NCBI GenBank assembly: GCA_964291375.2
Contig: OZ219809.1
Location: 2,455,145 to 2,519,144, forward strand
DNA from: 3107 sp001483205
GTDB lineage: Bacteria > Pseudomonadota > Alphaproteobacteria > Rhodobacterales > Rhodobacteraceae
Reading direction: 5' to 3'
DNA: 64,000 nucleotides
The notes under the pieces: model-generated
Database searches by the model: none
The model's input: the letters and a program-made list of their open reading frames with translations, nothing else
What the model was told of the DNA's origin: nothing
Shown: piece by piece, positions 24,374-33,639 of the stretch
Position numbering within the stretch: the stretch's first letter is position 1
How the letters are laid out: each line of letters starts with the position of its first letter
Translations under genes and position numbers: made by a program

Positions 24374-25771
24374 TAGCGCTGTCGTCATATCGCCACCGGA
24401 CGAAAATGAGGGCAATGAAGAAGTCGATCAGGAATCGAAGGACGTCGTCCGCGGCTTCTGGTCGAAAATGATGGCCCGATACAAAACTGAGGATGAATAC
24501 AACCGCCAGATAATCGACGCCTTCAAGGGCTCCGGGGATCCTGACATCCTCATTGTCGTATCGAAGTTGTTGACCGGATTCGACGCACCGAGAAACACGG
24601 TTTTGTATGTTTGCAAGCCCTTGAAGGAGCACAACCTGCTCCAGGCGATTGCGCGGGTGAACCGCCTGTACGAGGACGGCGACACGGAAAAGCAATTCGG
24701 GTTCATCGTCGATTACGAGGGGCTACTTGGCGAACTTGACAGCGCCCTGACGGCCTACAGTGCTTTCGAGGGCTATGAGGCTTCGGACCTTGCCGGAACC
24801 GTCCACGACGTCAGGGAGGAGATCCGCAAACTCCCCCAACTGCACGACCAGCTCTGGGACCTCTTCAAGCCTGTGAAAAACAAGAAGGACATGGAGCAGT
24901 TCGAACAGCTCCTTGGCGATGAAGCCCTGCGGCAGGATTTCTATGCCCGGCTTCGCTCTTTCAGCCGTTGCCTCCACATATCGCTGTCGTCGGACAAGCT
25001 GCTCGATGTGTTTGACGAAGCCAAGATCGACACAATGAAGCGGGACTGGAAGCAGTTCTCTGAATTGAGGCGGTCGGTGCAGATCCGGTATCAGGAAACC
25101 GTCGATGTTCGCGAGTTTGAGCCGAAAATCCAGAAGCTTTTGGATAATCACGTTGTGGCATTGCCCGCAGAAACCATCATCGAAGTAGTCAATATCAACG
25201 ATCCCGGAGCATTGCAGGCCGTTGTAGAGGAAACAGGCGTCTCGGAGGCATCCCGAGCGGATCGCATTGCCAGCGCTACACGTCGCGCCATCACCGAAAA
25301 AATGGAGGAAGACCCCACATTCTACCGCCAGTTTTCCGATCTGCTTGAGGAAACGATCCGCGCTTACCGAGAACGTCGCCTGTCCGAGCGCGATTATCTC
25401 AACAGCGTGGTTGATTTGGCCAGCAAGATCGCGAGAAAGGATCGCGGTCGCGAGGTTCCAGAACCCATCCGGGGCAACGAAGATGCTCAAGCATTCTATG
25501 GAGTGCTCGATACTCAGCTAACCACCAAGGACGGCGCGCAACTTAGTGGTGATGATGCGGCCCTCATCGCGGTGGATATCGTCGAGATCATCAAGACGCA
25601 CCTCATTGTCGACATCTGGTCTAACGATGTTGCTCAGAACAATCTGCGTAACGCCATTGACGACTTCTTCTTCGACATCCTTCGTGATCAGAAAGGGATC
25701 GAACTGCCCGTTGAGGTACTTGACGATATTGAACTCAAGATCATGGATCTCGCGCGTGCGAGGTTCGCCGG

Positions 25772-26488
25772 ATGAAAGCTGAATGCAGCAGTCTCAAATA
25801 TGGCGAGCAAAGCATCAAATATCGCGTCGTCAGGCGACAGAGGAAGACCCTTGAAATTGCGGTGAACCCCGATGCTTTGGTTGTCATCACGGCACCAATG
25901 GATGCGAGCATCGAGGCAATCGAGCAGAAGCTTCGGAAACGCGCTGCATGGGTTACGCGGCAGCAACGATATTTCACTCAATTTCTGCCGCGTACCCCGG
26001 AGCGCAATTTCATCGCGGGCGAAACACATCTCTATCTTGGCAGACAATACCGTCTGAAAGTGATTCCAAATGTGCAGGAAAGCGTGAAACTCATTCGTGG
26101 CTATATCGTGGTGCAGACGCACAGGCCGACCCGAACAGACATCACGCGCGAACTGGTAGAGGGCTGGTACCGCAACCGGGCGCACATAAAGTTCGGAGAG
26201 CAGGTTGAACGGAGTCTGCAACGTTTCCCGGAGCCCGAAGCATTCCGGCCGAAAGGGATGATCATCCGACAAATGAAGCAACGGTGGGGATCAATGTCGC
26301 CCGCGCACCGCCTTCTGCTCAATCGACGCCTTGTTGAAGCCCCGGTTGACGCCATCGACTACGTAATTACCCACGAGTTATGCCACATCGCTGAGCCACA
26401 CCACGGCACTGCCTTCTTTGACCTGCTGGACCGAGTGATGCCGGACTGGGAGCGCCGGAAACAACGGCTCGAGCGGATCATGGCATGA
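25772..26488 (+). CDS. YgjP-like (DUF45) metallopeptidase
   Basis: The 238-residue protein has the N-terminal YRVVRRQRKTLEIAVNPD strand region, RQMKQRWGSM and the zinc-binding THELCH at about residues 200-205, followed by EPHHGTAFF and W at the end, as in YgjP-type metallopeptidases. Such genes are often the last gene of type I restriction operons, but the substrate is unknown. Its ATG overlaps the hsdR stop (ATGA). It is the last recognisable island gene before the tRNA-Ser. Confidence 0.9.
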   Translation: MKAECSSLKYGEQSIKYRVVRRQRKTLEIAVNPDALVVITAPMDASIEAIEQKLRKRAAWVTRQQRYFTQFLPRTPERNFIAGETHLYLGRQYRLKVIPNVQESVKLIRGYIVVQTHRPTRTDITRELVEGWYRNRAHIKFGEQVERSLQRFPEPEAFRPKGMIIRQMKQRWGSMSPAHRLLLNRRLVEAPVDAIDYVITHELCHIAEPHHGTAFFDLLDRVMPDWERRKQRLERIMA

Positions 26489-26752
26489 GAAATTCCGATG
26501 GCAGTTGCCGATGACCAAACAAGACCAGTGTCCAAATGAAAAATCCGATATTGAATAAACAAACAATATCATGCGCTTGCGGCACTTCACCAAATCGGCG
26601 CAGTCAACAGGTCCGGAGAATATCGGTCCGGAGAGAACGCTTTAGGCTCACCTGGCACAGAGGTAGGTGAATAGCCCACCCCACATAACCCTCGAAAACA
26701 ACGGAAAAATCCAGCCGCAGCCGGATCGGGAGAACGCTTTCGCGGGGGCAAG
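26489..26752. other. Island-chromosome junction region
   Basis: No gene is visible in these 264 bases between the last island gene and the tRNA-Ser 3' end. The first half is AT-rich (around 26510-26580), like the island; the part nearest the tRNA is GC-rich. An 11-bp direct repeat GAGAACGCTTT occurs at about 26634 and 26731. An attachment site would be expected in this stretch or inside the tRNA 3' end, but its partner lies outside the window. Confidence 0.4.
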
Positions 26753-26842
26753 TGGCGGAGAGACAGGGATTCGAACCCTGGAGACGGTTTCCCGCCTACA
26801 CACTTTCCAGGCGTGCGCCTTCGACCACTCGGCCACCTCTCC
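26753..26842 (-). tRNA. tRNA-Ser (anticodon GGA)
   Basis: On the minus strand the sequence folds as a class II tRNA. The acceptor stem GGAGAGG pairs with TCTCTCC, the D arm contains GCCGAGTGGTCGAAGGC, the anticodon loop reads CTGGAAA with GGA, a long variable arm follows, and the T arm is GGGTTCGAATCCC. The discriminator G and an encoded CCA complete 90 nt. GGA decodes UCC/UCU serine codons. The island lies next to its 3' end, the classical position for integrative elements. Confidence 0.95.
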
Positions 26843-26960
26843 GCAGACAAGGGGGTCTTACTATCGCCGGACGGCAAAACGCAAGGGGGATTGTCGCCCT
26901 CTGGACGCCGCCGGGCAAACCCCCTATATTCCTGACAAGATCACTCACCCAGAGGCAATC

Positions 26961-27326
26961 ATGGCGGAACCGGCACGGGAACATATGGAGGGCGCGCCCC
27001 TCATAAAGCCGTCAAGCACGGACCATCCGATCCATGATCAGGTGGTCGAGGCGTGCCGCAGCGTCTATGACCCGGAAATACCGGTCAATATCTATGATCT
27101 GGGGCTGATCTATACCATCGACATCAGCGCCGCCAACGATGTGCGCATCATCATGTCGCTGACCGCGCCGGGATGTCCGGTTGCCGGGGAAATGCCCGGC
27201 TGGATTGCCGAGGCGGTCGAGGCCCTGCCCGGCGTGAAGACGGTTGATGTCGAGCTGACATGGGAACCACCCTGGGGTATGGATATGATGTCAGACGAGG
27301 CACGGCTGGAGCTTGGCTTTATGTGA
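26961..27326 (+). CDS. MIP18/SufT-type Fe-S cluster assembly protein (DUF59)
   Basis: The 121-residue protein contains the DUF59 core: VVEACRSVYDPEIPVNIYDLGLIY is the conserved DPEIPVNI..LGLIY segment, then SLTAPGCPVAGEM with the conserved cysteine and VELTWEPPWG. Proteins of this family (SufT, PaaD, MIP18) assist maturation of Fe-S proteins. The ATG at 26961 follows AGAGG. A longer in-frame extension would run back through the tRNA and is rejected. A HesB/IscA-type gene follows after 88 bases, which supports a joint role in cluster delivery. Confidence 0.88.
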   Translation: MAEPAREHMEGAPLIKPSSTDHPIHDQVVEACRSVYDPEIPVNIYDLGLIYTIDISAANDVRIIMSLTAPGCPVAGEMPGWIAEAVEALPGVKTVDVELTWEPPWGMDMMSDEARLELGFM

Positions 27327-27414
27327 GCCTGATGTGCGTTTCATGTGGGCCTGATATGAGGCTCTCGTCACCCGAAACCGGGGCTGCCCCCGCCCCCTGA
27401 CCTTTGGACCAGAC

Positions 27415-27783
27415 ATGTTCGCCGGACCCGGAAAGCAAGCCGTCACCATGACCCCCGCCGCCGTCAGGCAGATCGTGAAGCTGATGGCCGGGGATGGCCG
27501 GCACGGGCTGCGGATCGGCGTCAGAAAGGGCGGCTGCGCGGGCATGGAATACACGATGGAATTTGTCGCCGGGGCCGACCCGCATGATGAGGTCATCGAG
27601 CAGGACGGCGCGCGGGTCATCATTGCCCCGATGGCGCAGATGTTTCTGTTCGGGACCGAGATTGACTATCAGACTTCGCTGCTGGAATCGGGGTTTCGCT
27701 TTAACAACCCGAATGTGTCAGAGGCCTGCGGCTGTGGTGAGTCGGTCCGGTTTGAGGTGCCTTCGGCGGGGCCGGGGGCTTGA
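27415..27783 (+). CDS. HesB/IscA-family iron-sulfur cluster assembly protein
   Basis: The 122-residue protein has the A-type carrier layout: VTMTPAAVRQIVKLM at the N-terminus, the first cysteine in RKGGCAGMEYTMEF, and the C-terminal CGCGES pair. These three cysteines bind a transient cluster or iron for transfer to target enzymes. The close DUF59 gene upstream is the usual partner in Rhodobacterales suf regions, although sufBCDS are not in the window. It cannot be told apart from SufA, IscA or ErpA from the sequence alone. Confidence 0.9.
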   Translation: MFAGPGKQAVTMTPAAVRQIVKLMAGDGRHGLRIGVRKGGCAGMEYTMEFVAGADPHDEVIEQDGARVIIAPMAQMFLFGTEIDYQTSLLESGFRFNNPNVSEACGCGESVRFEVPSAGPGA

Positions 27784-27846
27784 CGCCGTATTCCTGTCCT
27801 GCCACACCCGGATCACATGAACCGGCACCCGGTGCAGGAGACCAAC

Positions 27847-28599
27847 ATGCGGCGCAAACTGGCGGCGGGAAACTGGAAGATGAACGGGCTTTCCGGGGCC
27901 CTGGCCGAGGCAACCCGGCTGGCCGACGCCCACCCCGCCCCGCGTATCGATATTCTGATCTGTCCCCCCGCGACGCTCTTGTCACGGCTGGCCGGGGCGC
28001 TGAAGGGCAGCGCCATTGCTGTCGGCGGGCAGGACTGTCACCCTGCGGACGCGGGCGCGCATACCGGTGACATTTCGGCGGCGATGCTGGCGGATGCGGG
28101 CGCGGGCCATGTCATCCTCGGCCATTCCGAGCGGCGCGCGGATCACGGCGAAACCGATGAGGATGTCCGTTCCAGGGTGCGCGCGGCTATCGCGGTAGGG
28201 TTGCGGGTGATCGTCTGCACAGGCGAATCCGGGGCGGAGCGCGACGCGGGCGAGACACTCGCCGTCGTCGGGGCGCAGCTTGCCGGGTCGGTCCCCGACG
28301 GCATGACGGCAAAGACGCTGGTGATTGCCTATGAACCGGTCTGGGCAATCGGCACGGGCCAGGTTCCGACGCCTGACCAGATTGCCGGGGTCCACGGGTT
28401 CATCCGCAGCCGCATGATCCGGCGCTTTGGCGAAGAAACCGGGCAGGGCATCCGCATTCTCTATGGCGGGTCGGTGACGCCGGATAATGCGGCCCGTATC
28501 TTTGCGGTCGCTGATGTTGATGGCGCGCTGGTCGGGGGGGCGTCTCTCAAGGCGTCGAGCTTCTCGGCCATTGTCAGGGCGCTGGAAGCCTCGGTCTGA
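27847..28599 (+). CDS. tpiA: Triosephosphate isomerase
   Basis: The 250-residue enzyme interconverts dihydroxyacetone phosphate and glyceraldehyde 3-phosphate in the cytosol. Visible signatures are the active-site lysine in AAGNWKMNG, the histidine in VILGHSERR, the catalytic glutamate in VIAYEPVWAIGTG and the phosphate-binding ILYGGSVTPDNA and DGALVGGASL. ATG 27847 was preferred to an in-frame upstream ATG at 27817 because the family begins at RRKLAAGNWKMNG and GGAG precedes it. It is transcribed alone, with a repeat-filled gap downstream. Confidence 0.97.
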   Translation: MRRKLAAGNWKMNGLSGALAEATRLADAHPAPRIDILICPPATLLSRLAGALKGSAIAVGGQDCHPADAGAHTGDISAAMLADAGAGHVILGHSERRADHGETDEDVRSRVRAAIAVGLRVIVCTGESGAERDAGETLAVVGAQLAGSVPDGMTAKTLVIAYEPVWAIGTGQVPTPDQIAGVHGFIRSRMIRRFGEETGQGIRILYGGSVTPDNAARIFAVADVDGALVGGASLKASSFSAIVRALEASV

Positions 28600-28873
28600 G
28601 GCGGGGGCGGACGGGTTGGGTGCCAATGCAGCATTATGCAGAGGTCTTTGTCATGTTATCGCCTGACGCCCGGATTTTGATTTCAAGCCCCGGCCCTGAT
28701 CCCGCCCGGCGGAACTGCCCAAGCCGCGCCGACCCGCCCCCCCACGGGGCGGCGCGTTCGCGCCTACCGTGCGGGCCGGACGCGGCCTTTCGGACGGGGC
28801 GCGCATTTGTTCCGGCAAAGTGCCTGCCACTTGCGCCCTGACAGGCTCGAACAGCACAGGGGAAAGCACACCC
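28600..28873. repeat. Intergenic mosaic repeat region
   Basis: This gap after tpiA has no gene. It contains a copy of the ATTATGCAGAGGTCTT motif (about 28634), the GATTTTGATTTCAAGCCC motif, and, at 28801-28851, an inverted copy of the element that includes CCTGCCACTTGCGCCCTGACAGG. All three recur in other gaps of the core half of the window. The last 20 bases provide the ribosome-binding site of the next gene. Confidence 0.7.
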
Positions 28874-29524
28874 ATGACCGGACGCAAACTGGTTCTGCCC
28901 GATGACCCGCATCTCAAGCGTCGGGGCGACGGGCGTCTCTCTGCCCCGTCAGCAGAGCGGAACCTTGCGCCCATTCGCGCCCGGCTGGAGCCGCTTTTGC
29001 CCGCAAGGGGCCATGTGCTCGAGATCGCCAGCGGCACGGGGCAGCAGATCGCGGCGCTGGCCGGGGCGCACCCGCATATCACCTGGCAACCAACCGACAT
29101 TGACCCGGTGCGTCTGGCCAGCATCGCCGCATGGCGGGCCGCCCACAAAGGGACAAACCTGCTGCCACCGCTTCAACTCGACGCGGCGGGGGACTGGCCG
29201 CAGGAACTGACAGGCCATGACCTCATCTATGCCGTCAACCTGTTCCACCTGATCCCAAAGCAGGCCGCGCGGCGGGCGCTGGCCGGGGCGAAAGGGGCGC
29301 TCAAGGCGGGCGGTGCCCTGTTCATCTATGGCCCGTTCACCGAGAACGGGCGTTACCGCAGCCGCAACGATGCGGTGTTTGATCGCACCCTGCGCGACCA
29401 TGACCCGCAGATCGGCTATAAGGACCGCGCCTGGATGGGGGCGGAACTGACAGCGCTCGGCCTGACGACAGAGGCCATTCACGAAATGCCTGCGAACAAT
29501 CTGGCCCTTGTCGGCAGGCTCTGA
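28874..29524 (+). CDS. DUF938 SAM-dependent methyltransferase
   Basis: The 216-residue protein matches DUF938, a class I methyltransferase-like family. The N-terminal SAERNLAPI, the cofactor loop LEIASGTGQQIAALA near residue 50, QPTDIDP, and YAVNLFHLIP are visible, followed by GPFTENGRYRSRNDAVFD. The substrate is unknown. ATG 28874 has GGGGAAAG upstream. A second, unrelated methyltransferase-like gene follows 63 bases later in the same direction. Confidence 0.9.
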   Translation: MTGRKLVLPDDPHLKRRGDGRLSAPSAERNLAPIRARLEPLLPARGHVLEIASGTGQQIAALAGAHPHITWQPTDIDPVRLASIAAWRAAHKGTNLLPPLQLDAAGDWPQELTGHDLIYAVNLFHLIPKQAARRALAGAKGALKAGGALFIYGPFTENGRYRSRNDAVFDRTLRDHDPQIGYKDRAWMGAELTALGLTTEAIHEMPANNLALVGRL

Positions 29525-29587
29525 TAGCGTTTCCGGCAGCAGACCCGCCCGAATAGCGGCAAACCACCCGGCGACCGGAGCCGACAG

Positions 29588-30334
29588 ATGCACCTCGATG
29601 TGCTGGAGCTCAGAAACTTCTATTATCGCAGCGCCCTTGGCCGCGCGGCGCAGAAGGTGGTGCGTGATCAGCTCTTGGCGCTGTGGCCGCAGGTAAAGGG
29701 GGAAACCGTGGCAGGTTTCGGGTTCGCCACGCCATTACTGCGGCCCTATCTTGGCCAGGCGCGGCGGGTGATCGGGCTGATGCCCGGCCAGCAGGGGGTG
29801 ATGTCATGGCCCGCCACCCTGCCGAATGTGGTCACGCTGTGCGAGGAAACCCGGTGGCCGCTGGGCGCGGGCACGGTTGACAGGCTGGTTCTGCTGCACG
29901 GGCTGGAGACGAGCGAACGCCCCGCCGCGCTGCTGGATGAATGTCGCCGTGTGCTTGATCCGGGCGGGCGGGCGATGTTCATTGTGCCAAATCGCGCCGG
30001 GCTGTGGTCACGCAGCGACCGGACGCCGTTCGGCCATGGCAGGCCCTACAGCACCGGGCAGCTTGAAAATCTGCTGAAAGCGCATGATTTTGCCCCCGAA
30101 CGGCATATCTCGGCCCTGTATATGCCGCCGAGCGAGAGGCGCTTTTGGTTGCGCAGCGCCCAGTTCTGGGAGCGTAACGGCAGGCGGTTGTCGGTTTTCC
30201 GGGCGGGCGGGGTGCTGATGATCGAGGCCTCGACACAGCTTTTCCGGCCCCGCCGCCCCGGATTGCCGGCAACGGTCAGAAAACCGTTGCGTCTGCTCGA
30301 AGGGCTTGCGCAGCCAGAGGCCAAACCGATATGA
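29588..30334 (+). CDS. Methyltransferase-domain protein
   Basis: The 248-residue protein begins MHLDVLELRNFYYRSALGRAAQ, a conserved start in an alphaproteobacterial methyltransferase family often found near hydroxyacylglutathione hydrolase genes, which are not seen here. The cofactor fold is recognisable from GFGFATPLLRPYLGQARRV and the later LLDECRRVLDPGGRAMFIVPN. No substrate is known. The start ATG 29588 follows GGAG at good spacing. Confidence 0.8.
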   Translation: MHLDVLELRNFYYRSALGRAAQKVVRDQLLALWPQVKGETVAGFGFATPLLRPYLGQARRVIGLMPGQQGVMSWPATLPNVVTLCEETRWPLGAGTVDRLVLLHGLETSERPAALLDECRRVLDPGGRAMFIVPNRAGLWSRSDRTPFGHGRPYSTGQLENLLKAHDFAPERHISALYMPPSERRFWLRSAQFWERNGRRLSVFRAGGVLMIEASTQLFRPRRPGLPATVRKPLRLLEGLAQPEAKPI

Positions 30335-30644
30335 GGGCATGGGGGGACAGGGGGGCCGTGCGGTCTGTCTGTCGGATTTACGGTGCTGACGGGGAACGGG
30401 GCGGCGCGCGCCTTTACAGAATCAGGGGCAGAACCTGCAATCAATTTCACATCATCAGGCCGTATCATCCGCGCCGCGCCGATGACAGAACATGACGCCC
30501 CGGCGTTAAAGACTGTTGATAGGGGCGCAAGGCTCTGTTACACCCACGCCGATTTTGGCGTTTCCGTTCACGGGCGCCTCAGCCAGCCCTGTCATGCCGC
30601 CCCGCAAGGCGACAGGCCGGGCCTGAAAGACCGAAAGGTTGCAT
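30335..30644. other. Upstream region of the F1-ATPase operon
   Basis: About 310 bases without a gene, presumably carrying the promoter of atpHAGDC. At 30419-30455 there is a degenerate copy of an intergenic repeat (AATCAGGGGCAGAACCTGCAATCAATTTCAC) found elsewhere in the core half. No promoter can be called with confidence. Confidence 0.5.
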
Positions 30645-31205
30645 GTGTCTGAATCCGTTTCGATCTCATCGGGCATCGCCACGCGATATGCCACGGCCAT
30701 TTTTGAGCTGGCCAGAGAGGGCAGATCCCTGAGGGCGTTGGCAAACGATGTGGAAACCCTGTCGGCGGCGCTGGCCGAAAGCGCCGATTTTGCCGCCGCC
30801 ATCGCCTCGCCCCTCCACAGCCGCGAGGATCAGGCGAACGCGATTGCCGCCCTCGCTGCCCGGATGGGGCTTTCGCAAACCCTTACAAAGGCGCTGAAAC
30901 TGATGGCCTCCCGTCGCCGTCTGTTCGTCCTGCCGCATCTGTTGCGGGCGCTCGACGGGATGATTGCCGAAGAAAAGGGCGAAATCACTGCCGAGGTCGC
31001 CAGTGCGCAACCGCTTGGCAAGGCACAGTCCGCCAAACTGGCCAAAGCGCTGAAAACCGCCACCGGCAAGACCGTAAAGATCAATGCGACCGTGGATGAA
31101 AACCTCATCGGCGGTCTTGTCGTCAGGGTGGGCTCCAGGATGATTGACACCTCGGTCCGCTCCAGACTCAACGCACTCCGCAATTCAATGAAAGAGGTCG
31201 GATAA
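30645..31205 (+). CDS. atpH: F1F0 ATP synthase subunit delta
   Basis: The 186-residue delta subunit links the F1 head to the peripheral stalk. It shows the N-terminal SGIATRYATAIFELAREGRS and the C-terminal GGLVVRVGSRMIDTSVRSRL, both standard for the family. GTG 30645 (MSESVSISSG) was chosen because family members start there and GAAAGG lies upstream; a TTG two codons earlier is also in frame. The stop overlaps the atpA start (TAATG). It heads the usual alphaproteobacterial F1 operon; the F0 genes are elsewhere. Confidence 0.95.
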   Translation: MSESVSISSGIATRYATAIFELAREGRSLRALANDVETLSAALAESADFAAAIASPLHSREDQANAIAALAARMGLSQTLTKALKLMASRRRLFVLPHLLRALDGMIAEEKGEITAEVASAQPLGKAQSAKLAKALKTATGKTVKINATVDENLIGGLVVRVGSRMIDTSVRSRLNALRNSMKEVG

Positions 31206-32743
31206 TGGGACTCCAGGCAGCCGAAATCTCTGCGATCCTCAAGGAACAGATCAAATCCTTTGGCAAAGAAGCCGAAGTCGCCGAAATCGGCCGTGTGCTG
31301 AGCGTCGGTGACGGTATCGCGCGCGTTCACGGGCTTGATAACATCCAGGCGGGCGAGATGGTCGAATTTCCCGGCAACATCCGCGGCATGGCGCTGAACC
31401 TGGAAAGCGACAATGTGGGCATCGTCATCTTCGGCTCTGACCGGGACATTCGCGAAGGTGATATTGTCAGGCGTGCCAATGCCATTGTGGACGTGCCCGT
31501 GGGTGATGAGTTGCTGGGCCGGGTGGTTGATGCGCTGGGTGACCCGATTGACGGCAAGGGGCCGATTGAGGCCTCGGCCCGCTCGGTCGCCGATGTAAAG
31601 GCCCCCGGCATCATCCCGCGCAAATCGGTGCATGAGCCGATGGCGACCGGCCTGAAATCGGTGGATGCGATGATCCCGATTGGCCGGGGCCAGCGGGAAC
31701 TGATCATCGGCGACCGGCAGACCGGTAAGACGGCGGTGGCGCTCGACACCATCCTCAACCAGAAATCCTATAACGATGACGCGGGCGACGACGAATCGAA
31801 AAAGCTCTACTGCATCTATGTTGCGGTCGGTCAGAAGCGTTCGACCGTCGCCCAACTGGTGAACCGCCTTGAGGAAAGCGGGGCGATTCGCTATTCGATT
31901 GTCGTGGCCGCAACCGCGTCTGATCCGGCACCGATGCAGTTTCTGGCCCCTTACGCCGCCACCGCGATGGCCGAACATTTCCGCGACAATGGCCGCCATG
32001 CGCTGATCGTCTATGATGACCTGTCGAAACAGGCGGTGGCCTATCGCCAGATGTCGCTGTTGCTGCGTCGTCCGCCGGGGCGCGAAGCCTATCCCGGCGA
32101 TGTGTTCTATCTGCACTCCCGCCTGCTGGAGCGCTCGGCCAAGCTGAACGAGGACAACGGGGCCGGGTCGCTGACCGCGTTACCGATCATCGAGACCCAG
32201 GGCGGCGATGTGTCGGCCTTCATCCCCACCAATGTCATCTCGATCACCGACGGGCAGATATTCCTTGAAACAGAGCTGTTTTATCAGGGCATCCGTCCGG
32301 CGGTGAACACCGGGCTGTCGGTGTCGCGCGTCGGGTCATCCGCCCAGACCGATGCGATGAAATCGGTTGCCGGGCAGGTCAAGCTGTCGCTGGCCCAGTA
32401 TCGCGAGATGGCGGCCTTTGCCCAGTTCGGTTCTGACCTTGACGCCGCGACGCAGGCGCTGCTCAACCGGGGTGCGCGCCTGACCGAGGTTATGAAACAG
32501 TCGCAATATTCGCCGCTGACCAATGCCGAGATCGTTTGCGTCATCTATGCGGGCGTCAACGGCTATCTGGACAAGATCGAGGTGGGCGAAGTTGGCCGGT
32601 TCGAGACGGGCCTGCTGCAACATCTGCGGTCCGGGCATCAGGATTTGCTCGACTACATCACCCGGGAAGACCCGAAGATCAAGGGCGAGGCCGAGGCGAA
32701 GGTCCGGGCGGCGCTTGACGCCTTCGCCGCTGATTTCGTGTAA
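31205..32743 (+). CDS. atpA: F1F0 ATP synthase subunit alpha
   Basis: The 512-residue non-catalytic nucleotide-binding subunit of F1. Walker A is GDRQTGKTAVA, followed by YCIYVAVGQKRSTVAQLV and the signature PAVNTGLSVSRVGSSAQ. Its length is normal. It lies between atpH (overlap of one base) and atpG (14 bases), and is expressed with them. Nothing unusual is seen. Confidence 0.98.
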   Translation: MGLQAAEISAILKEQIKSFGKEAEVAEIGRVLSVGDGIARVHGLDNIQAGEMVEFPGNIRGMALNLESDNVGIVIFGSDRDIREGDIVRRANAIVDVPVGDELLGRVVDALGDPIDGKGPIEASARSVADVKAPGIIPRKSVHEPMATGLKSVDAMIPIGRGQRELIIGDRQTGKTAVALDTILNQKSYNDDAGDDESKKLYCIYVAVGQKRSTVAQLVNRLEESGAIRYSIVVAATASDPAPMQFLAPYAATAMAEHFRDNGRHALIVYDDLSKQAVAYRQMSLLLRRPPGREAYPGDVFYLHSRLLERSAKLNEDNGAGSLTALPIIETQGGDVSAFIPTNVISITDGQIFLETELFYQGIRPAVNTGLSVSRVGSSAQTDAMKSVAGQVKLSLAQYREMAAFAQFGSDLDAATQALLNRGARLTEVMKQSQYSPLTNAEIVCVIYAGVNGYLDKIEVGEVGRFETGLLQHLRSGHQDLLDYITREDPKIKGEAEAKVRAALDAFAADFV

Positions 32744-32757
32744 GGGAGACGCGGGCG

Positions 32758-33639
32758 ATGCCAAGCCTCAAGGATCTCAGAAACCGGATCGAATCGGTCA
32801 AATCGACCCGCAAGATCACCAAGGCCATGCAGATGGTGGCGGCGGCCAAACTGCGCCGGGCGCAGGACGCGGCAGAGGCCGGGCGGCCCTATGCCGAGCG
32901 TATGGATGCGGTTCTCGGCAGGCTGGCGGCGTCGGTCAAAGGGTCCGCATCAGCGCCCCGCCTGCTGTCGGGCACCGGGGCCGACCAGACCCATCTGCTG
33001 ATCGTGATGACGGCAGAGCGCGGCCTGTGCGGGGGGTTCAATTCGTCAATCGTCAAACTGGCCCGCGCGCGGGCCGAAGAGCTGACGGCGAAGGGCAAAA
33101 CAGTGAAAATCCTCACCGTCGGCAAGAAGGGGCGCGAGCAACTGAAACGCGGCCATGGTGACCTGTTCATCGGTCATGCAGACCTGAGCGGGGTGAAGGC
33201 CGTGGGCTATGAAAACGCCCATGAGATTGCCGCGGATGTTCTGGCCCGGTTCGACGCCGGTGAGTTCGACGTGGCGACGATCTTTTTCAACCGCTTCCGG
33301 TCGGTGATCAGCCAGATTCCGACGGCGCGGCAGATCATCCCGGCCTCATTCGAGGATCAGGCGGCAGAGACCGGCGGCAGCGGCGCGCCCCATGACTATG
33401 AGCCGAGCGAGGAAGGCGTGCTTGCCGATTTGCTGCCGCGCGGGGTGGCGACACAGATTTTCGCCGCGCTTCTGGAAAACGCGGCATCCGAACAGGGCGC
33501 ACGGATGTCGGCCATGGACAGTGCAACCCGCAATGCGGGCGAAATGATCGACAAGCTGACAATCCAGTTCAACCGCTCGCGCCAGGCGGTGATCACCAAT
33601 GAGCTGATAGAAATAATCTCGGGCGCGGAGGCCTTGTGA
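32758..33639 (+). CDS. atpG: F1F0 ATP synthase subunit gamma
   Basis: The 293-residue central rotor shaft of F1. The N-terminal MPSLKDLRNRIESVKSTRKI, TKAMQMVAAAKLRRAQ and the C-terminal TRNAGEMIDKLTIQFNRSRQ with AVITNELIEIISGAEAL are the conserved coiled-coil ends that insert into the alpha-beta ring. Its stop codon overlaps the next ATG (TGATG at 33637-33641), but what follows immediately is not the usual start of atpD; see the next entry. Confidence 0.97.
   Translation: MPSLKDLRNRIESVKSTRKITKAMQMVAAAKLRRAQDAAEAGRPYAERMDAVLGRLAASVKGSASAPRLLSGTGADQTHLLIVMTAERGLCGGFNSSIVKLARARAEELTAKGKTVKILTVGKKGREQLKRGHGDLFIGHADLSGVKAVGYENAHEIAADVLARFDAGEFDVATIFFNRFRSVISQIPTARQIIPASFEDQAAETGGSGAPHDYEPSEEGVLADLLPRGVATQIFAALLENAASEQGARMSAMDSATRNAGEMIDKLTIQFNRSRQAVITNELIEIISGAEAL

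Larger units (their letters stand above)
21720..25775 (+). pseudogene. hsdR: Type I restriction subunit R, disrupted by IS copy C
   Basis: The 5' part (21720-23535) encodes the N-terminal nuclease region with VLVIENKRPTESLKKADSQL, Walker A TQGSGKS near residue 337 and motif II DESH near 437. The 3' part (24376-25775) holds the last helicase motifs (GFDAPRNTVLYVCKPLKEH, AIARVNRLYED) and the C-terminal helical domain. IS copy C sits at a CTAG after codon 605. Clean removal of the element and one TA restores the frame (GHVTSAVVISPPDENEG) and a 1071-residue protein, normal for HsdR. Now translation stops two codons inside the element, so cutting activity should be absent. The start has CGGGAG upstream. 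Confidence 0.93.

Noticed and set aside
24144..25775. A 543-codon frame that looks like one protein
   Set aside because: It joins an out-of-frame part of IS copy C to the 3' part of hsdR; only the hsdR part is genuine.
26667..26960. Upstream extension of the DUF59 gene
   Set aside because: It would run through the tRNA-Ser gene on the opposite strand; the conserved protein begins at 26961 with a good ribosome-binding site.
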